Source: Thermacetogenium phaeum DSM 12270 (GTDB lineage Bacteria > Bacillota > DSM-12270 > Thermacetogeniales > Thermacetogeniaceae). From it: a stretch of DNA of 64,000 nucleotides. Below the pieces are notes generated by a model. It was not told the origin of the DNA, did no database searches, and was given only the letters and a program-made list of their open reading frames with translations. The translations under genes were made by a program, and so were the position numbers. Of the stretch, positions 15,868-24,910 are shown piece by piece. Each line of letters starts with the position of its first letter. Position 1 is the first letter of the stretch. Location: positions 2,465,001 through 2,529,000 of the forward strand of contig NC_018870.1 in NCBI RefSeq assembly GCF_000305935.1, read 5' to 3'.

Positions 15868-18098
15868 CTGCTTTCACCTCCTGACCCGACATAGTTCCAG
15901 AGCTCCACCACATCGATCCAGGGGCAGCAACTGCTGCCTTCTATCTCTTCTATCTCACAAAACATGGCCGGATCCCCATGCTGTCCTGTTAAGATATGCC
16001 AGCAATTCCGCAGTGCCTTCTGTTGCGCCTCCGGTAGACGAGAGAACTGGTAATTGAAAAAGAGGTTGGCCACCTGCATGCCGTAACTCACCGCTGCCTG
16101 ACGCAGCCCGTAAAACCAGCTTCTTCCGGGAATCTCTCGGCTCGTCTGAAGCCGGCACAGCGCCTTCATGAGGTTTTCGGCCTGAGTAAAGGTATACGGC
16201 CGCAGGGTGAGCTTGACGCCGTTTTTACAAAAAGTTTCCGAACGGTAAACAGTTATATTGTCCTCGTAAGCACCATAGGAGGCCAAAACGGCGATGTCCA
16301 GCGTCCCTTCCTTCAACTCCCCCTTTGCCAAATCCCTGTAAGCACGCTTTTTGGCTTCCTTAAGAAGGGCCTGTGCCACCTCGAAGAGGTAGCGCACCGG
16401 CGTCTTCGCCCCGGCAATAATCACACCGACCGAAAGGGTTGGGCCGGCTTTACCCTCGGAGAGGTTCTTAAACAATCTGTCGAAACACTTCCCTATAGCA
16501 ACAGCCAGCGGCAAGGCGGCCTGCGCCGGGACAATGATAAAGGCATCATCACCGCCCAAAGCGATTATCTCAACCGCCCCGTTATCTAATAGCGCCTGGT
16601 GCTCTTTAATAGCAGTAAAAGCAGCCGTATAGGCAGCATTCTCGGTGAACTGACTCAGCATGCGCAGATGAGCGAGGGAATTACACTGCCCGAAGAGAGA
16701 ACCGAAGTTATTGCCGTCGGCATAGATTACTGCGATCTCCTCATTGGAGTCGGCGATTTCGCTGATCTCCTGAGCGGCAGGAAGATCCGCCTGCACTCCC
16801 CGCGCCTCCCAAAACTCCCGGTAATCGGCAGCAAAAACCGTCTTCCTGGCACTTTGACCTACAATCTGCTTCCGCAGGCAGGACGCACAGAGAGGCCGCT
16901 CTTCATCCTCATATTTCCACTGCTTTACGGCCGGACGGATGCCACATGAATCGCACCACCTTCCACCGGCGTCCGGCAGAGGAAAGCTCGAAACATTTAA
17001 AGACCCGTCGGCGTAAAGCTCTATATCCCCTTTTTCCGCGTCCCAAGCAGGGATCAGCACACTGCGCCTATCAACAATTTCATCGTTCAGCCTGCGGTTC
17101 AAGCTTGAAAAATCGCTCAGCTCGGCAGCATGTACCCGGCAGCTCACACCCACGGCCCGGGCAGTGAGACAGACCTCACGGTACAATCGCTCGATCTCCC
17201 CGGCCACCATTTCCCCCTTGCCGGCAGGCACCACGGCCAGCAGGTGACCGCCCCCGGCGTATATCAAAGACGCTCCAGTCAAACCCGGCAGTTCGCGAAA
17301 CATTCGGAAAAAACGCTTGCGGTTGATGTCGTCCAGCAAGACGCTGGCGCCTCGAATCTCGCCGATGCGGTTTGTTTCCAGGTAATACTCCTTTACTTTG
17401 AAGGCTCCTCCTACAACCAACTCCAAAGGAGGCAAATGATCCCAAGAGGTAGCTGTTATCCCCGGAACGAGCTCTTCTGGATAGCCTGCCAGGAGGGAGG
17501 CCGCTGTATAGGCATCCTGGAGCCGCTCCGGGATCGGCGCTAAGAAGGATAAGCCTTTTCCCCCAGCGTAGATCTCGCACCCGTCGAGGAGGGAAGTGAG
17601 AGAAAGCGCCGACCAATCCTCCCGCTGTACCTGTTCGGCTGCCAGGGCGTAGAATAAGCCTGTACGCAGGAGCAGGAAATCTGCCAGCCGAACGCAATCT
17701 TTCTTTTCCCCTCTAATCCAGCCGGAGAAAGAACGACTGCACCCGGGGTAAGGCAGCTCCGGCCACAGAGCCACCGGAGGGATACCGGAGGCATCGCTTT
17801 GAGCGCTTTCACAATCGAAGCCGGATTCCTTGAGATACTGCTTGCGGCTGAATACATCCCGCTGGGCAAACAAACAGGACAGTTGTTCGGCGGCGCTTTT
17901 ATGCCCCTTTTCTTTAATTAAAACCTCTGACCAGGCCAGCCCCGCGTTGGTAATCTCAGCAGCCTTTTCTCTTTCGAGGTAATAGCAGCTACCGGTGACC
18001 GGATGAACCCAACAAAAAGCATCAGATGGCGGACGGTCCACCTTCTCAGGGCAACCTAAAGGGTTGCAAACATCCTCCAACCAGTTTACAAACGCCAA
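15864..18098 (-). CDS. cas10: Cas10 of type III-D, GGDD cyclase without visible HD domain
   Basis: Cas10 senses bound target RNA and makes cyclic oligoadenylate from ATP. The 744 residues include a zinc pair CDSCGIRP and CASC near 380-415, the palm motif VIYADGNNFGSLF near 467, and EIIALGGDDAFI with GGDD at about 515-518, so the cyclase site is intact. I find no N-terminal HD motif, so direct ssDNA cleavage by Cas10 is unlikely here. This agrees with the many cOA-dependent effectors around it. The start is TTG 18098 with AGGAGG 9 nt upstream. Confidence 0.94.
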   Translation of the reverse strand: MAFVNWLEDVCNPLGCPEKVDRPPSDAFCWVHPVTGSCYYLEREKAAEITNAGLAWSEVLIKEKGHKSAAEQLSCLFAQRDVFSRKQYLKESGFDCESAQSDASGIPPVALWPELPYPGCSRSFSGWIRGEKKDCVRLADFLLLRTGLFYALAAEQVQREDWSALSLTSLLDGCEIYAGGKGLSFLAPIPERLQDAYTAASLLAGYPEELVPGITATSWDHLPPLELVVGGAFKVKEYYLETNRIGEIRGASVLLDDINRKRFFRMFRELPGLTGASLIYAGGGHLLAVVPAGKGEMVAGEIERLYREVCLTARAVGVSCRVHAAELSDFSSLNRRLNDEIVDRRSVLIPAWDAEKGDIELYADGSLNVSSFPLPDAGGRWCDSCGIRPAVKQWKYEDEERPLCASCLRKQIVGQSARKTVFAADYREFWEARGVQADLPAAQEISEIADSNEEIAVIYADGNNFGSLFGQCNSLAHLRMLSQFTENAAYTAAFTAIKEHQALLDNGAVEIIALGGDDAFIIVPAQAALPLAVAIGKCFDRLFKNLSEGKAGPTLSVGVIIAGAKTPVRYLFEVAQALLKEAKKRAYRDLAKGELKEGTLDIAVLASYGAYEDNITVYRSETFCKNGVKLTLRPYTFTQAENLMKALCRLQTSREIPGRSWFYGLRQAAVSYGMQVANLFFNYQFSRLPEAQQKALRNCWHILTGQHGDPAMFCEIEEIEGSSCCPWIDVVELWNYVGSGGESS

Positions 18099-18153
18099 GT
18101 TATTACCACCTCCTATATATTCTCATGCAGCAAAGACTGCCTGTTCCTCTGCT

Positions 18154-18534
18154 TTACCTCTTTGCCCGCGCCCCCTCCCGCACCGCCTGCAAATTGATGA
18201 TTTCGGCCACCTCGAAGCGGGGTGGGAGGGACCCGCGAACGAGCCGCAGCCGCAGTACCGGCGGAAAGTATCCCATCCTCCCGTGCAGCTCTGCCATAAG
18301 CACCGCTGCGCTGATGTTTAAAGACGGCGGGTTGACGAGAATCGGCACTGTTTGCCATTCCTTTGCAGCGAGCCCGGTCCGCTCGGCCATGGCCACAACC
18401 TGGGGGGCAAGAGGTTTCTGAGGATCGATTTGAGCGTCGACTTCTATTACCCTTTCTACCTTCTCACCGGCAATCTTCTCCAGTTGCTGCAGCTGTTCAG
18501 GAGTCAAAGGATGAGAATAGTTGATAATGACCAA
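18154..18534 (-). CDS. csx15: Csx15 family protein
   Basis: A 126-residue protein starting at TTG 18534 (GGGGG upstream). The N-terminal strand and motif VIINYSHPLTPEQLQQLEK is typical of Csx15. Csx15 occurs next to CARF effectors and has been proposed to bind or degrade cyclic oligoadenylate. Its place between the Can2-like nuclease (4 nt) and cas10 fits a role in damping the signal. That function is inference here. Confidence 0.75.
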   Translation of the reverse strand: MVIINYSHPLTPEQLQQLEKIAGEKVERVIEVDAQIDPQKPLAPQVVAMAERTGLAAKEWQTVPILVNPPSLNISAAVLMAELHGRMGYFPPVLRLRLVRGSLPPRFEVAEIINLQAVREGARAKR

Positions 18535-18538
18535 GAGA

Positions 18539-19432
18539 TTAACCCCCTAGTTCTTTTTTTACCGTTTGGATCAGCTTTTCTGTGTCTTCCCGAGACAACT
18601 CTCCGCTTTGCGCTGAAGGAAGTTCGACAACTGTAATCCCATGTGCTCTTGCTAAAGCAAAGTTATTAGGCTCATATTCCCGGTCTATAATGAGAAATTT
18701 TTTTGTATAAGTGCCCAAGAAACGCTGCTCAGCTGCGGTGATTATCTGTTCGATACCTTCCTTACTTTGAGCCTTCTTCCTCGTTTTCGTTTCAGCAATT
18801 CCTACCCGATTACCGCATCTTAGTACGAGATCGATTTCCAGCCCTCCCAGCGGTTTTACTGAGTGTTTAACTTCATCAAGTTCCTGACTCAGCACTCCGT
18901 ATATCATCTTTTCAAACTCATTATGGAAATCCGCGACATGATAATCAGCAAGATGAGCTCTAAGATAAAAATCTATATCGATCAGCAGAGGAACCTCATC
19001 CCGTTTTTCAAGTTTCAGACCATCCGAAAACCGATAATGATAAACAACACTTTTCTTTCCCTCGCTCTCAATGTATAGAAAAGGGCAGGAAAGCTGCTCC
19101 GCCAAACGGTAAGCTGCCAGCGCCATCGGTTTAGTACCACCCGTAAGGTTGAACACAATACCGTCCGGAGACCAACCCTTTTCCTCAAGAAACCGCTTAA
19201 TTTTTCTCTCACAAACAGGCAGATTATACGGGTCAACTTCAATTGGCTCATCTTCAATCATCATACCCCACTCGACACCGCGCAGTTTTAGAACCGAACA
19301 CAGGCGCTCATAAACCTCCTTCGTGCGCTCTGTTAAGACAAATGCCGCCATCTTAGGCCGCGCATACAATAGAGCCAGAAGGTTAGGTATCGGCTGCTCA
19401 CCGACAAGGGAGATTATTATCGTATCTTTCAC
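18539..19432 (-). CDS. Can2/Card1-like CARF nuclease (DUF1887 type)
   Basis: Can2/Card1 proteins are activated by cyclic tetra-adenylate and nick DNA or cut RNA. The 297 residues show an N-terminal CARF domain with NLTGGTKPM at 95-103 and a C-terminal PD-(D/E)XK nuclease with Asp201 (LEIDLVLRCG), Glu214 and Lys216 (AETKTRKK). All catalytic residues are present. It is shorter than typical Card1 (about 370 aa), with a compact linker. GTG 19432 follows a GGGGGAAAGGG ribosome site. Confidence 0.88.
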   Translation of the reverse strand: MKDTIIISLVGEQPIPNLLALLYARPKMAAFVLTERTKEVYERLCSVLKLRGVEWGMMIEDEPIEVDPYNLPVCERKIKRFLEEKGWSPDGIVFNLTGGTKPMALAAYRLAEQLSCPFLYIESEGKKSVVYHYRFSDGLKLEKRDEVPLLIDIDFYLRAHLADYHVADFHNEFEKMIYGVLSQELDEVKHSVKPLGGLEIDLVLRCGNRVGIAETKTRKKAQSKEGIEQIITAAEQRFLGTYTKKFLIIDREYEPNNFALARAHGITVVELPSAQSGELSREDTEKLIQTVKKELGG

Positions 19433-19452
19433 AGCACCCTTTCCCCCCTTTT

Positions 19453-20346
19453 TTATCCTTTCTCCTCCATCTTTGCGAAATAAGGCGCAAATTCGGCGAT
19501 CAGAACGCTGCGGTCTACAGTACAGTCAGGGTGGCCGAGCCATTCCCTGAGCTTTTCGTAAATACTGCAGAGCTGATTCGCCACCGTTTGCTCGCTCTTG
19601 CAGAGGGCTCTGGCGACAGCGGCGTTATTCAGCCCTTTGCACACCAGGCGTGTCACATCCCGCTCAGCCTTGGTCAGCCAGCGGTGGATGAACTCCTCCT
19701 CCCGCTTCATCCTGTTCTCTCTGCTCAACCGTTCGTACCAGGCAACCACCTCCGCCGGATCTTCCAGTTCCGCCACCGTCCGCAGAAGGGTGCCGGCCTC
19801 GTTCCAGCGCAACACAGGCACGGAAACCAGCCAGGCCCTGTCGGTAGGCTTAAGGTGCAGGCGGCGTTCCGCTCCGGGATGCCACCCTTCGGTTATCAGG
19901 TGCCAGACGCAGTCTCGGGGGCCGAAAAGCAGCTGGGCGACAACCATTCCGATTATTCCCATCACCTTGCGCCCCCCCGATACGCAGAGGTGCACAGTGG
20001 CCCCACTGCGACGGGCGCGGCGAACTTCTCCATAAAGGGTGCGGAGCAGGGCCCGCAGTTCCTCTTCGCCACAGAAGTCGACCACCGGACCTGCGGAGGA
20101 AACAACCGGAGCCTTCCGCAACCGCACGCCGGGATATAAGCCTTTTGCGTACTCGGCCTCGATCGTCGCCAGCGACTCTTCAATTCCCGGGCTAAAAGTG
20201 TAGACTACAGCAACCTCCTTAATCTGGTAACCGAGATATAAAAGCCGGTCAAGGGTTATAGTTACCACTTGAGGCTCCATGCCGAGGGTTGCAATCAATA
20301 CTTCCCCGTTTCCCCCTGCATCGCCATCCATATTCATCCTCATCAT
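19453..20346 (-). CDS. CARF (NE0113-like) protein fused to a LuxR-type helix-turn-helix
   Basis: The N-terminal domain (about 15-180) is a CARF fold of the NE0113/Csm6-like kind: VLIATLGMEPQVVTITLDRL, then CVSGGRKVMG at 121-130. The C-terminal part (about 222-270) reads as a GerE/LuxR HTH: WLTKAERDVTRLVCKG, NNAAVARALCKSEQTV, ANQLCSIYEKL. A cOA-sensing transcription factor is therefore likely, though NE0113-like proteins can be ring nucleases. It is the first gene of the whole cas run. The start could be any of four in-frame ATGs between 20346 and 20331. No HEPN motif is present. Confidence 0.82.
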   Translation of the reverse strand: MMRMNMDGDAGGNGEVLIATLGMEPQVVTITLDRLLYLGYQIKEVAVVYTFSPGIEESLATIEAEYAKGLYPGVRLRKAPVVSSAGPVVDFCGEEELRALLRTLYGEVRRARRSGATVHLCVSGGRKVMGIIGMVVAQLLFGPRDCVWHLITEGWHPGAERRLHLKPTDRAWLVSVPVLRWNEAGTLLRTVAELEDPAEVVAWYERLSRENRMKREEEFIHRWLTKAERDVTRLVCKGLNNAAVARALCKSEQTVANQLCSIYEKLREWLGHPDCTVDRSVLIAEFAPYFAKMEEKG

Positions 20347-20387
20347 CCTCGAAAGCTGTTGTAGAAACCAGACACCTGGCTACTCTT

Positions 20388-20402
20388 TTTCTTAGTAAGA
20401 AA
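20388..20402. promoter_or_regulatory. Perfect palindrome upstream of the CARF-HTH gene
   Basis: TTTCTTAGTAAGAAA is a 7+1+7 perfect inverted repeat about 42 bp before the first start codon of the cas run. On the minus strand a weak TTGTCA hexamer lies about 35 bp further upstream. The position suits an operator for the CARF-HTH protein (inference). Confidence 0.4.
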
Positions 20403-20935
20403 CTACTATTCAATAATGAAAGCGCTAATGACAAGGCATCTTATTTAAAACAAAAACCACTATTAAAATCTTCAAGCTTAGGTGCAAGAGAGCATTTAGA
20501 ATACAAAAAGGCAGGTTGTTGCTTCCTGCCTTTCTACGATTCTCACTTTTGGGAATACTGCTTTTATACAACCATCTTATTATTACTTTATCATGTTGAT
20601 TACATTTATCCTCTTGCTGGAAACGGCCGCCTCACGACCCGGGCTGTTTACGGAATTATTGAGCAGAACCCCATGCTAAGGCTCGGTGCCCATCATACCG
20701 GATTAGCAGTTTCTGGAGCAAACTATTCGACACCTGTCGCCTTTTTCCTGCCGATTAAATTTTAAATCTGCGCCTCTTAATCCTGTTTCTTCTGAATTCT
20801 TGTGGGTAAGCTGTTGGCTGTGAACCACATACAGCTTCTGGTTCCAAGAAGAACGAGCTTCTTTATATGCGAAGAGGCCGAACCCAACGTCAATCGTAAG
20901 CGGCTGGATTAAGGTCTAATGCGGAAAATTATAGC
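20403..20935. other. Intergenic region with a possible degraded coding fragment
   Basis: This stretch separates the divergent cas region and amino-acid unit. At about 20598-20765 on the plus strand a frame ends with SGANYSTPVAFFLPIKF and then a stop. It reads like a real protein C-terminus, but I do not recognise it and see no start or ribosome site. The rest is AT-rich and shows no gene. It may be the scar of an insertion that brought in the AT-rich unit. Confidence 0.3.
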
Positions 20936-20966
20936 TTGACAAAAATACAAAAAATTTTAGTATAAA
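20936..20966 (+). promoter_or_regulatory. Probable sigma-A promoter of the amino-acid unit
   Basis: TTGACA at 20936-20941 is followed by TAGTAT (16 nt spacer) overlapping TATAAA (19 nt spacer) in AT-rich DNA. It points to the regulator gene about 100 nt downstream. Confidence 0.6.
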
Positions 20967-21064
20967 AGAAGGATATTTATTAAAATTGTTGAAGTATCTT
21001 ATCAAAGAACATACAAATAATTTTGATAAAGATATTTTTGGGTTATGGAAGGGCTGAAAAGCAA

Positions 21065-21703
21065 ATGCATCACACATTAGGTACATTAAAAAAAATTGTC
21101 GAGGGGTTAGGTAAGACGTTAGGAAGAAACTGCGAAATAGTCCTCCATGATATTTCCAACCCTGATTCATCTATTATCGCTATAGCAAATGGTCATGTAA
21201 CTGGGAGAAATATTGGCTCACCAGCAACAGACTTTTTGCTTGATTTGGCAGCAGCCCCAAATGAAAACGATATGGTTATTAACTATTTTACAAAAGCAAG
21301 TAATGGTAAGCAGTTGAAATCATCAACATTTTTATTAAGGGACGAAAAGGGGGAGGTTATTGGGGCTCTTTGTATTAACATTGATATATCTCAATTGCTG
21401 GGTGTTAAAGATTTTGTTGATGACTTGCTTTGTATAGACGAAACAGAGAATAATGCGATGGAGAATTTCCCCAATAATACTACTGAATTTTTACAAATGA
21501 TGATAGATAAAAGTCTCTCCATAGTTAATAAGCCCGTAGAATTTCAAACAAAAGAAGACAAGCTCAAAATCGTGGCTTACTTGAATAAATGCAGGGTATT
21601 TAAAATTAAGGGAGCTGTAGATTTTGTTGCAAAGACCCTAAAAGTATCTAGATACACAATTTACAACTATTTAGATGAAATAACAGCAGATGAAACAACT
21701 TAA
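21065..21703 (+). CDS. YheO/DauR-like PAS-HTH transcriptional regulator
   Basis: A 212-residue regulator with an N-terminal YheO-type PAS domain (CEIVLHDISNPDSSIIAIANGHVTGRNIG, split here as CEIVLHDISN and IIAIANGHVTGRNIG; ALCINIDIS further on) and a C-terminal HTH_22 (VAKTLKVSRYTIYNYL). DauR-type proteins control D-amino-acid or related catabolism. ATG 21065 has GGAAGG about 12 nt upstream; the frame is open to 21023. It precedes the desulfidase, antiporter and RidA genes and probably controls them. It is markedly AT-rich compared with the cas genes. Confidence 0.85.
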   Translation: MHHTLGTLKKIVEGLGKTLGRNCEIVLHDISNPDSSIIAIANGHVTGRNIGSPATDFLLDLAAAPNENDMVINYFTKASNGKQLKSSTFLLRDEKGEVIGALCINIDISQLLGVKDFVDDLLCIDETENNAMENFPNNTTEFLQMMIDKSLSIVNKPVEFQTKEDKLKIVAYLNKCRVFKIKGAVDFVAKTLKVSRYTIYNYLDEITADETT

Positions 21704-21851
21704 AGCCACAACAGAATTAACCTCATAGATGTTAGCAAATACTCTTTAAGAAGTTAATCCATAAATGCATCCAACAAGAAATTTTCGAAGTTTTTAAGGG
21801 CGACCTCGGGCCATCGTACGTTGAGCTTCGCAGAAGCACATCAGATTATCA

Positions 21852-21884
21852 AGAACCTTTGAATCATTTTTAAGCAAAGGTTCT
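21852..21884 (+). promoter_or_regulatory. Inverted repeat in front of the desulfidase gene
   Basis: AGAACCTTTG and CAAAGGTTCT form a perfect 10 bp stem with a 13 nt AT-rich loop, ending 39 nt before ATG 21924. It could be the operator of the upstream regulator or an RNA hairpin. There is no U-tract, so it is not a terminator. Confidence 0.45.
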
Positions 21885-21923
21885 ATGATAAATTACAAAT
21901 CAAATTTGCGAGGAGGAAGAGAT

Positions 21924-23243
21924 ATGGACCTACAGGGCATGAGGGACTTGGCCGCTTTTTTGAAGGGTGAAATGGCACCTGCTCTGGGGGTAACAGAACC
22001 AGGTGCAATTGCATTGGCTTCGGCTAAGGCATATGAAGCTATAGGAGGTGATATTGAAAAGATAACTGTAAGTACTGATGAGGGCGTTTTTAAAAATGGC
22101 TTTTCTTGTGCAATACCAGGAACCGATGACATGGGAAATGAGTTGGCAGCAATTTTGGGTGCTATTGCTGGAGACCCTAGCCTAGGATTAAAAGTCCTGA
22201 GCACCATTAGCAAAGAAGACATTGAGAAGGCCAAAAAAATGAGAGAGGAGGGAGTTGCTGAGGTCAACGTTAAAAGAGGGGTAACTGATTTAGTTATTGA
22301 GGCTGTAGTAAAAACGAATTGTGGCGTTGGCAAAGCAGTAATTCGGGATAAGCACGATAATATAGTTTTAGTTGAGTCTAATGGAAAAGCAGTTTATCAA
22401 GCAGAGCAAAAAGACGATTCCCATGAACACAGCAGGTCATTAAATATCAAAGAATTGACATTAAAAGATATAGTCGATTTTGTAGAAAATGTGCCCTATG
22501 AAGATATCGAGTTTGTAATGGAAGCAGTCAAGATCAACAAGGAGTTGGCACAAGAAGGACTTAATGGCCCTGGTATGGGTATCGGAAAAGCGTTGCGTGA
22601 ACTAGTTGAGGAAAATGTTTTAGATGACAACATTATTGTATGCTCCCAAATGCTAACAGCATACGCAATTGATGCAAGGATGGGCGGTGTTCCTAAACCT
22701 GCTATGTCAATTTGTGGAAGTGGAGATCATGGCCTGATCTCAACCTTGCCCCTGATTGCCATTGCTGAAAAGAAAAAAATTGATGAAGAAAAATTAGCCA
22801 GAGCAATAGCATTAAGTTATTTAGTAACAGCTTATATTAAAGCGTTTGCTGGAAGGTTGTCTGCATTTTGTGGATGTGCAGTTGCGGCAGGAACTGGCGT
22901 AAGCAGTGGAGCAACATACCTTTTCGGTGGCAATATAGAGCAAATAGGATATGCAATTAAGAATATGGCATGCAATATTACAGGTATTATTTGCGATGGT
23001 GGAAACTTCGGGTGTTCCTTCAAGGCCGTCACCGCAGCAGAAGCAGCCATTTTGTCAGCCTTGTTTGCAATAAAGAATGTACGCATTCCCGATGACAGTG
23101 GGATTGTAGGAAATAGTGCTGAAGAAACTATGCAAAACATCGGTAAAATAGCCTGCCCAGGGATGTTGAAGACCAATGACGTAATCATAGACATTATGGT
23201 AAGCAGGCGCAGAGATAAAGCCAATACAAAAAAGAAGTCATAA
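21924..23243 (+). CDS. L-cysteine desulfidase / L-serine dehydratase alpha-like enzyme (UPF0597, CdsB type)
   Basis: Members use an Fe-S cluster to eliminate sulfide or water from L-cysteine or L-serine. The 439-residue protein has the family start LGVTEPGAIALASAKAYEA and cluster cysteines in ICGSGDHGLI, FCGCAVAAGTG and CDGGNFGCSF. ATG 21924 is preferred to 21885 because of GAGGAGGAAGAGAT directly before it. The RidA gene downstream would remove the enamine/imine that the reaction releases. The true substrate cannot be read from sequence. Confidence 0.86.
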   Translation: MDLQGMRDLAAFLKGEMAPALGVTEPGAIALASAKAYEAIGGDIEKITVSTDEGVFKNGFSCAIPGTDDMGNELAAILGAIAGDPSLGLKVLSTISKEDIEKAKKMREEGVAEVNVKRGVTDLVIEAVVKTNCGVGKAVIRDKHDNIVLVESNGKAVYQAEQKDDSHEHSRSLNIKELTLKDIVDFVENVPYEDIEFVMEAVKINKELAQEGLNGPGMGIGKALRELVEENVLDDNIIVCSQMLTAYAIDARMGGVPKPAMSICGSGDHGLISTLPLIAIAEKKKIDEEKLARAIALSYLVTAYIKAFAGRLSAFCGCAVAAGTGVSSGATYLFGGNIEQIGYAIKNMACNITGIICDGGNFGCSFKAVTAAEAAILSALFAIKNVRIPDDSGIVGNSAEETMQNIGKIACPGMLKTNDVIIDIMVSRRRDKANTKKKS

Positions 23244-23366
23244 TCCCCAATGGCATATCAAGGGATTATGACTACTATGACTAACTATAGCATACATTGT
23301 AGTATAAAAATAAATACCCAGCAAGGCAAAAAGAGTATAAACATTATAAAATAAGGAGTGAAAAAT

Positions 23367-24815
23367 ATGGATGATAGACTTGAGTTCAGATTTAATCAGT
23401 TTTTTGGGTTAATCCCTTTTGCTATCTTTATAGTTATTACAATTACATTATCTTTTCTGAAAGCAGCAGATTTAAATATGATGATAGCTGCGGGATTAAT
23501 AGGTTTGATGGTTGGGATGTTTTTTGCAAAAGATAAGAGCAAATACTGGGATGTAATAGTAGAGGGTTTGGGTTCTAAAGTCGGTATGATCGCCGTTTTG
23601 ATATGGTTGATAGTTGGTATTTACGGAGGAGTGCTGAAGAGCGGCCAAATTGTTGAAGGATTGGTTTGGGTAAGCTGTAAAATCGGTGTAACAGGCGCTG
23701 TTTTTACTGTAGCAGCATTTATTTTCTCCGCCATATTTGCCATATCTACAGGTACAGGTTTCGGAACAATAGCTACAATGGGCTTTATTATTTACCCTGC
23801 AGGCGTTCTTTTAGGCTGCGACCCAGTTGTTTTAGGCGGTGCAATTTTAAGTGGAGCAGCTTTTGGAGACAGCCTCGCCCCGGTCTCCGATACAACAATT
23901 ATAGCGGCAACAAGCCAAGAATATAAAAACAAAGAAGGTTCGGCCGAAATAGGCGCAACTGTTAAGTCACGATCAAAGTATGCTCTTCTTGCGGGGCTGA
24001 TTGCTGTAATTTTATTTGCAATTTTTGGCGGTTCTACTTCTGCTGCTGACGTTAGCAGTGCAAGCAGCATCTTGGAGCAGTACCAGAACCCAATGGGACT
24101 CCTACTATTGATACCAACTGCAGTTGTTATTATTATGGCAATTAAAGGGCGGGGTATTTATGTTTCCTTGACCACAGGTATACTCCTGGCTATTTTGATC
24201 GGTATGGCAGCAGGTCTCTTCTCGTTCAGTGACTTAATCGCCATCAAAGATGGTGCTGTGGTAGGCGCAATTCCCGAAGGGGTTTCAGGAATGACAACAG
24301 TCTGCATTCTCCTGATTATCGTTGTATCAATGGGTAATATCCTTGTAAAAAGCGGTTGTATGCAAACTACCGTTGACTGGCTCAGCGAAAAAGTAATCAA
24401 AAGCCCGCGAGGTGCAGAGCTATCAATTTTCAGCTTGGTAACAGTTTTCGGAATTTTAATTGCCGCCATTAATACAATTGCAAATATTTGTGTAGCTCCT
24501 TTTGTTAATGCTATCGGCAAAGAAAATGATTTGCATCCAGTAAGAAGGGCAGATATTTTAAGTGCTGCTGTTTGTTCCTTTCCTTTCTTTGTTCCCTATG
24601 GTGGATGTATTTTATTGTTGTTAGGTACGATGAAAACAGTTTCTTCCACATATACTTTCGTAACTCCATTAGATCCGTCATCCTTGTTTTTCTCTGTGTT
24701 CTACAGCTGGGCACTCTGGTTTGTTATGCTCTTTGCTTGTGTCTCTGGATGGGGAAGGAAATTTGAGGGGAAAGGCGGCCAAGAGGTAGCAGAATTGCCT
24801 ACTATAAGTAAGTAA
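23367..24815 (+). CDS. NhaC-family Na+/H+ antiporter-like amino-acid transporter
   Basis: A 482-residue membrane protein with about 11-12 hydrophobic segments. Family blocks: STGTGFGTIATMGFIIYP, ILSGAAFGDSLAPVSDTTIIAA and, in the second half, NTIANICVAPFVNAIG. NhaC-like carriers next to amino-acid enzymes often exchange substrates, so it may import the amino acid used by the desulfidase (inference). ATG 23367 has AAGGAG 8 nt upstream; a GTG at 23358 overlaps that site and is rejected. Confidence 0.88.
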   Translation: MDDRLEFRFNQFFGLIPFAIFIVITITLSFLKAADLNMMIAAGLIGLMVGMFFAKDKSKYWDVIVEGLGSKVGMIAVLIWLIVGIYGGVLKSGQIVEGLVWVSCKIGVTGAVFTVAAFIFSAIFAISTGTGFGTIATMGFIIYPAGVLLGCDPVVLGGAILSGAAFGDSLAPVSDTTIIAATSQEYKNKEGSAEIGATVKSRSKYALLAGLIAVILFAIFGGSTSAADVSSASSILEQYQNPMGLLLLIPTAVVIIMAIKGRGIYVSLTTGILLAILIGMAAGLFSFSDLIAIKDGAVVGAIPEGVSGMTTVCILLIIVVSMGNILVKSGCMQTTVDWLSEKVIKSPRGAELSIFSLVTVFGILIAAINTIANICVAPFVNAIGKENDLHPVRRADILSAAVCSFPFFVPYGGCILLLLGTMKTVSSTYTFVTPLDPSSLFFSVFYSWALWFVMLFACVSGWGRKFEGKGGQEVAELPTISK

Positions 24816-24910
24816 TTAGAAATACAAGTATAGTTTGTCCAAAAATGTTCATGTACCTTGACACTAACCAAACAAGGCCATCTTCTAAAGGTAGTAAGGA
24901 GCGTTGATAA

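Noticed and set aside
1-20400. CRISPR array within or beside the cas genes
   Set aside because: I looked for regularly spaced 28-37 nt repeats in the cas region and all gaps and found none; arrays must lie outside the window.
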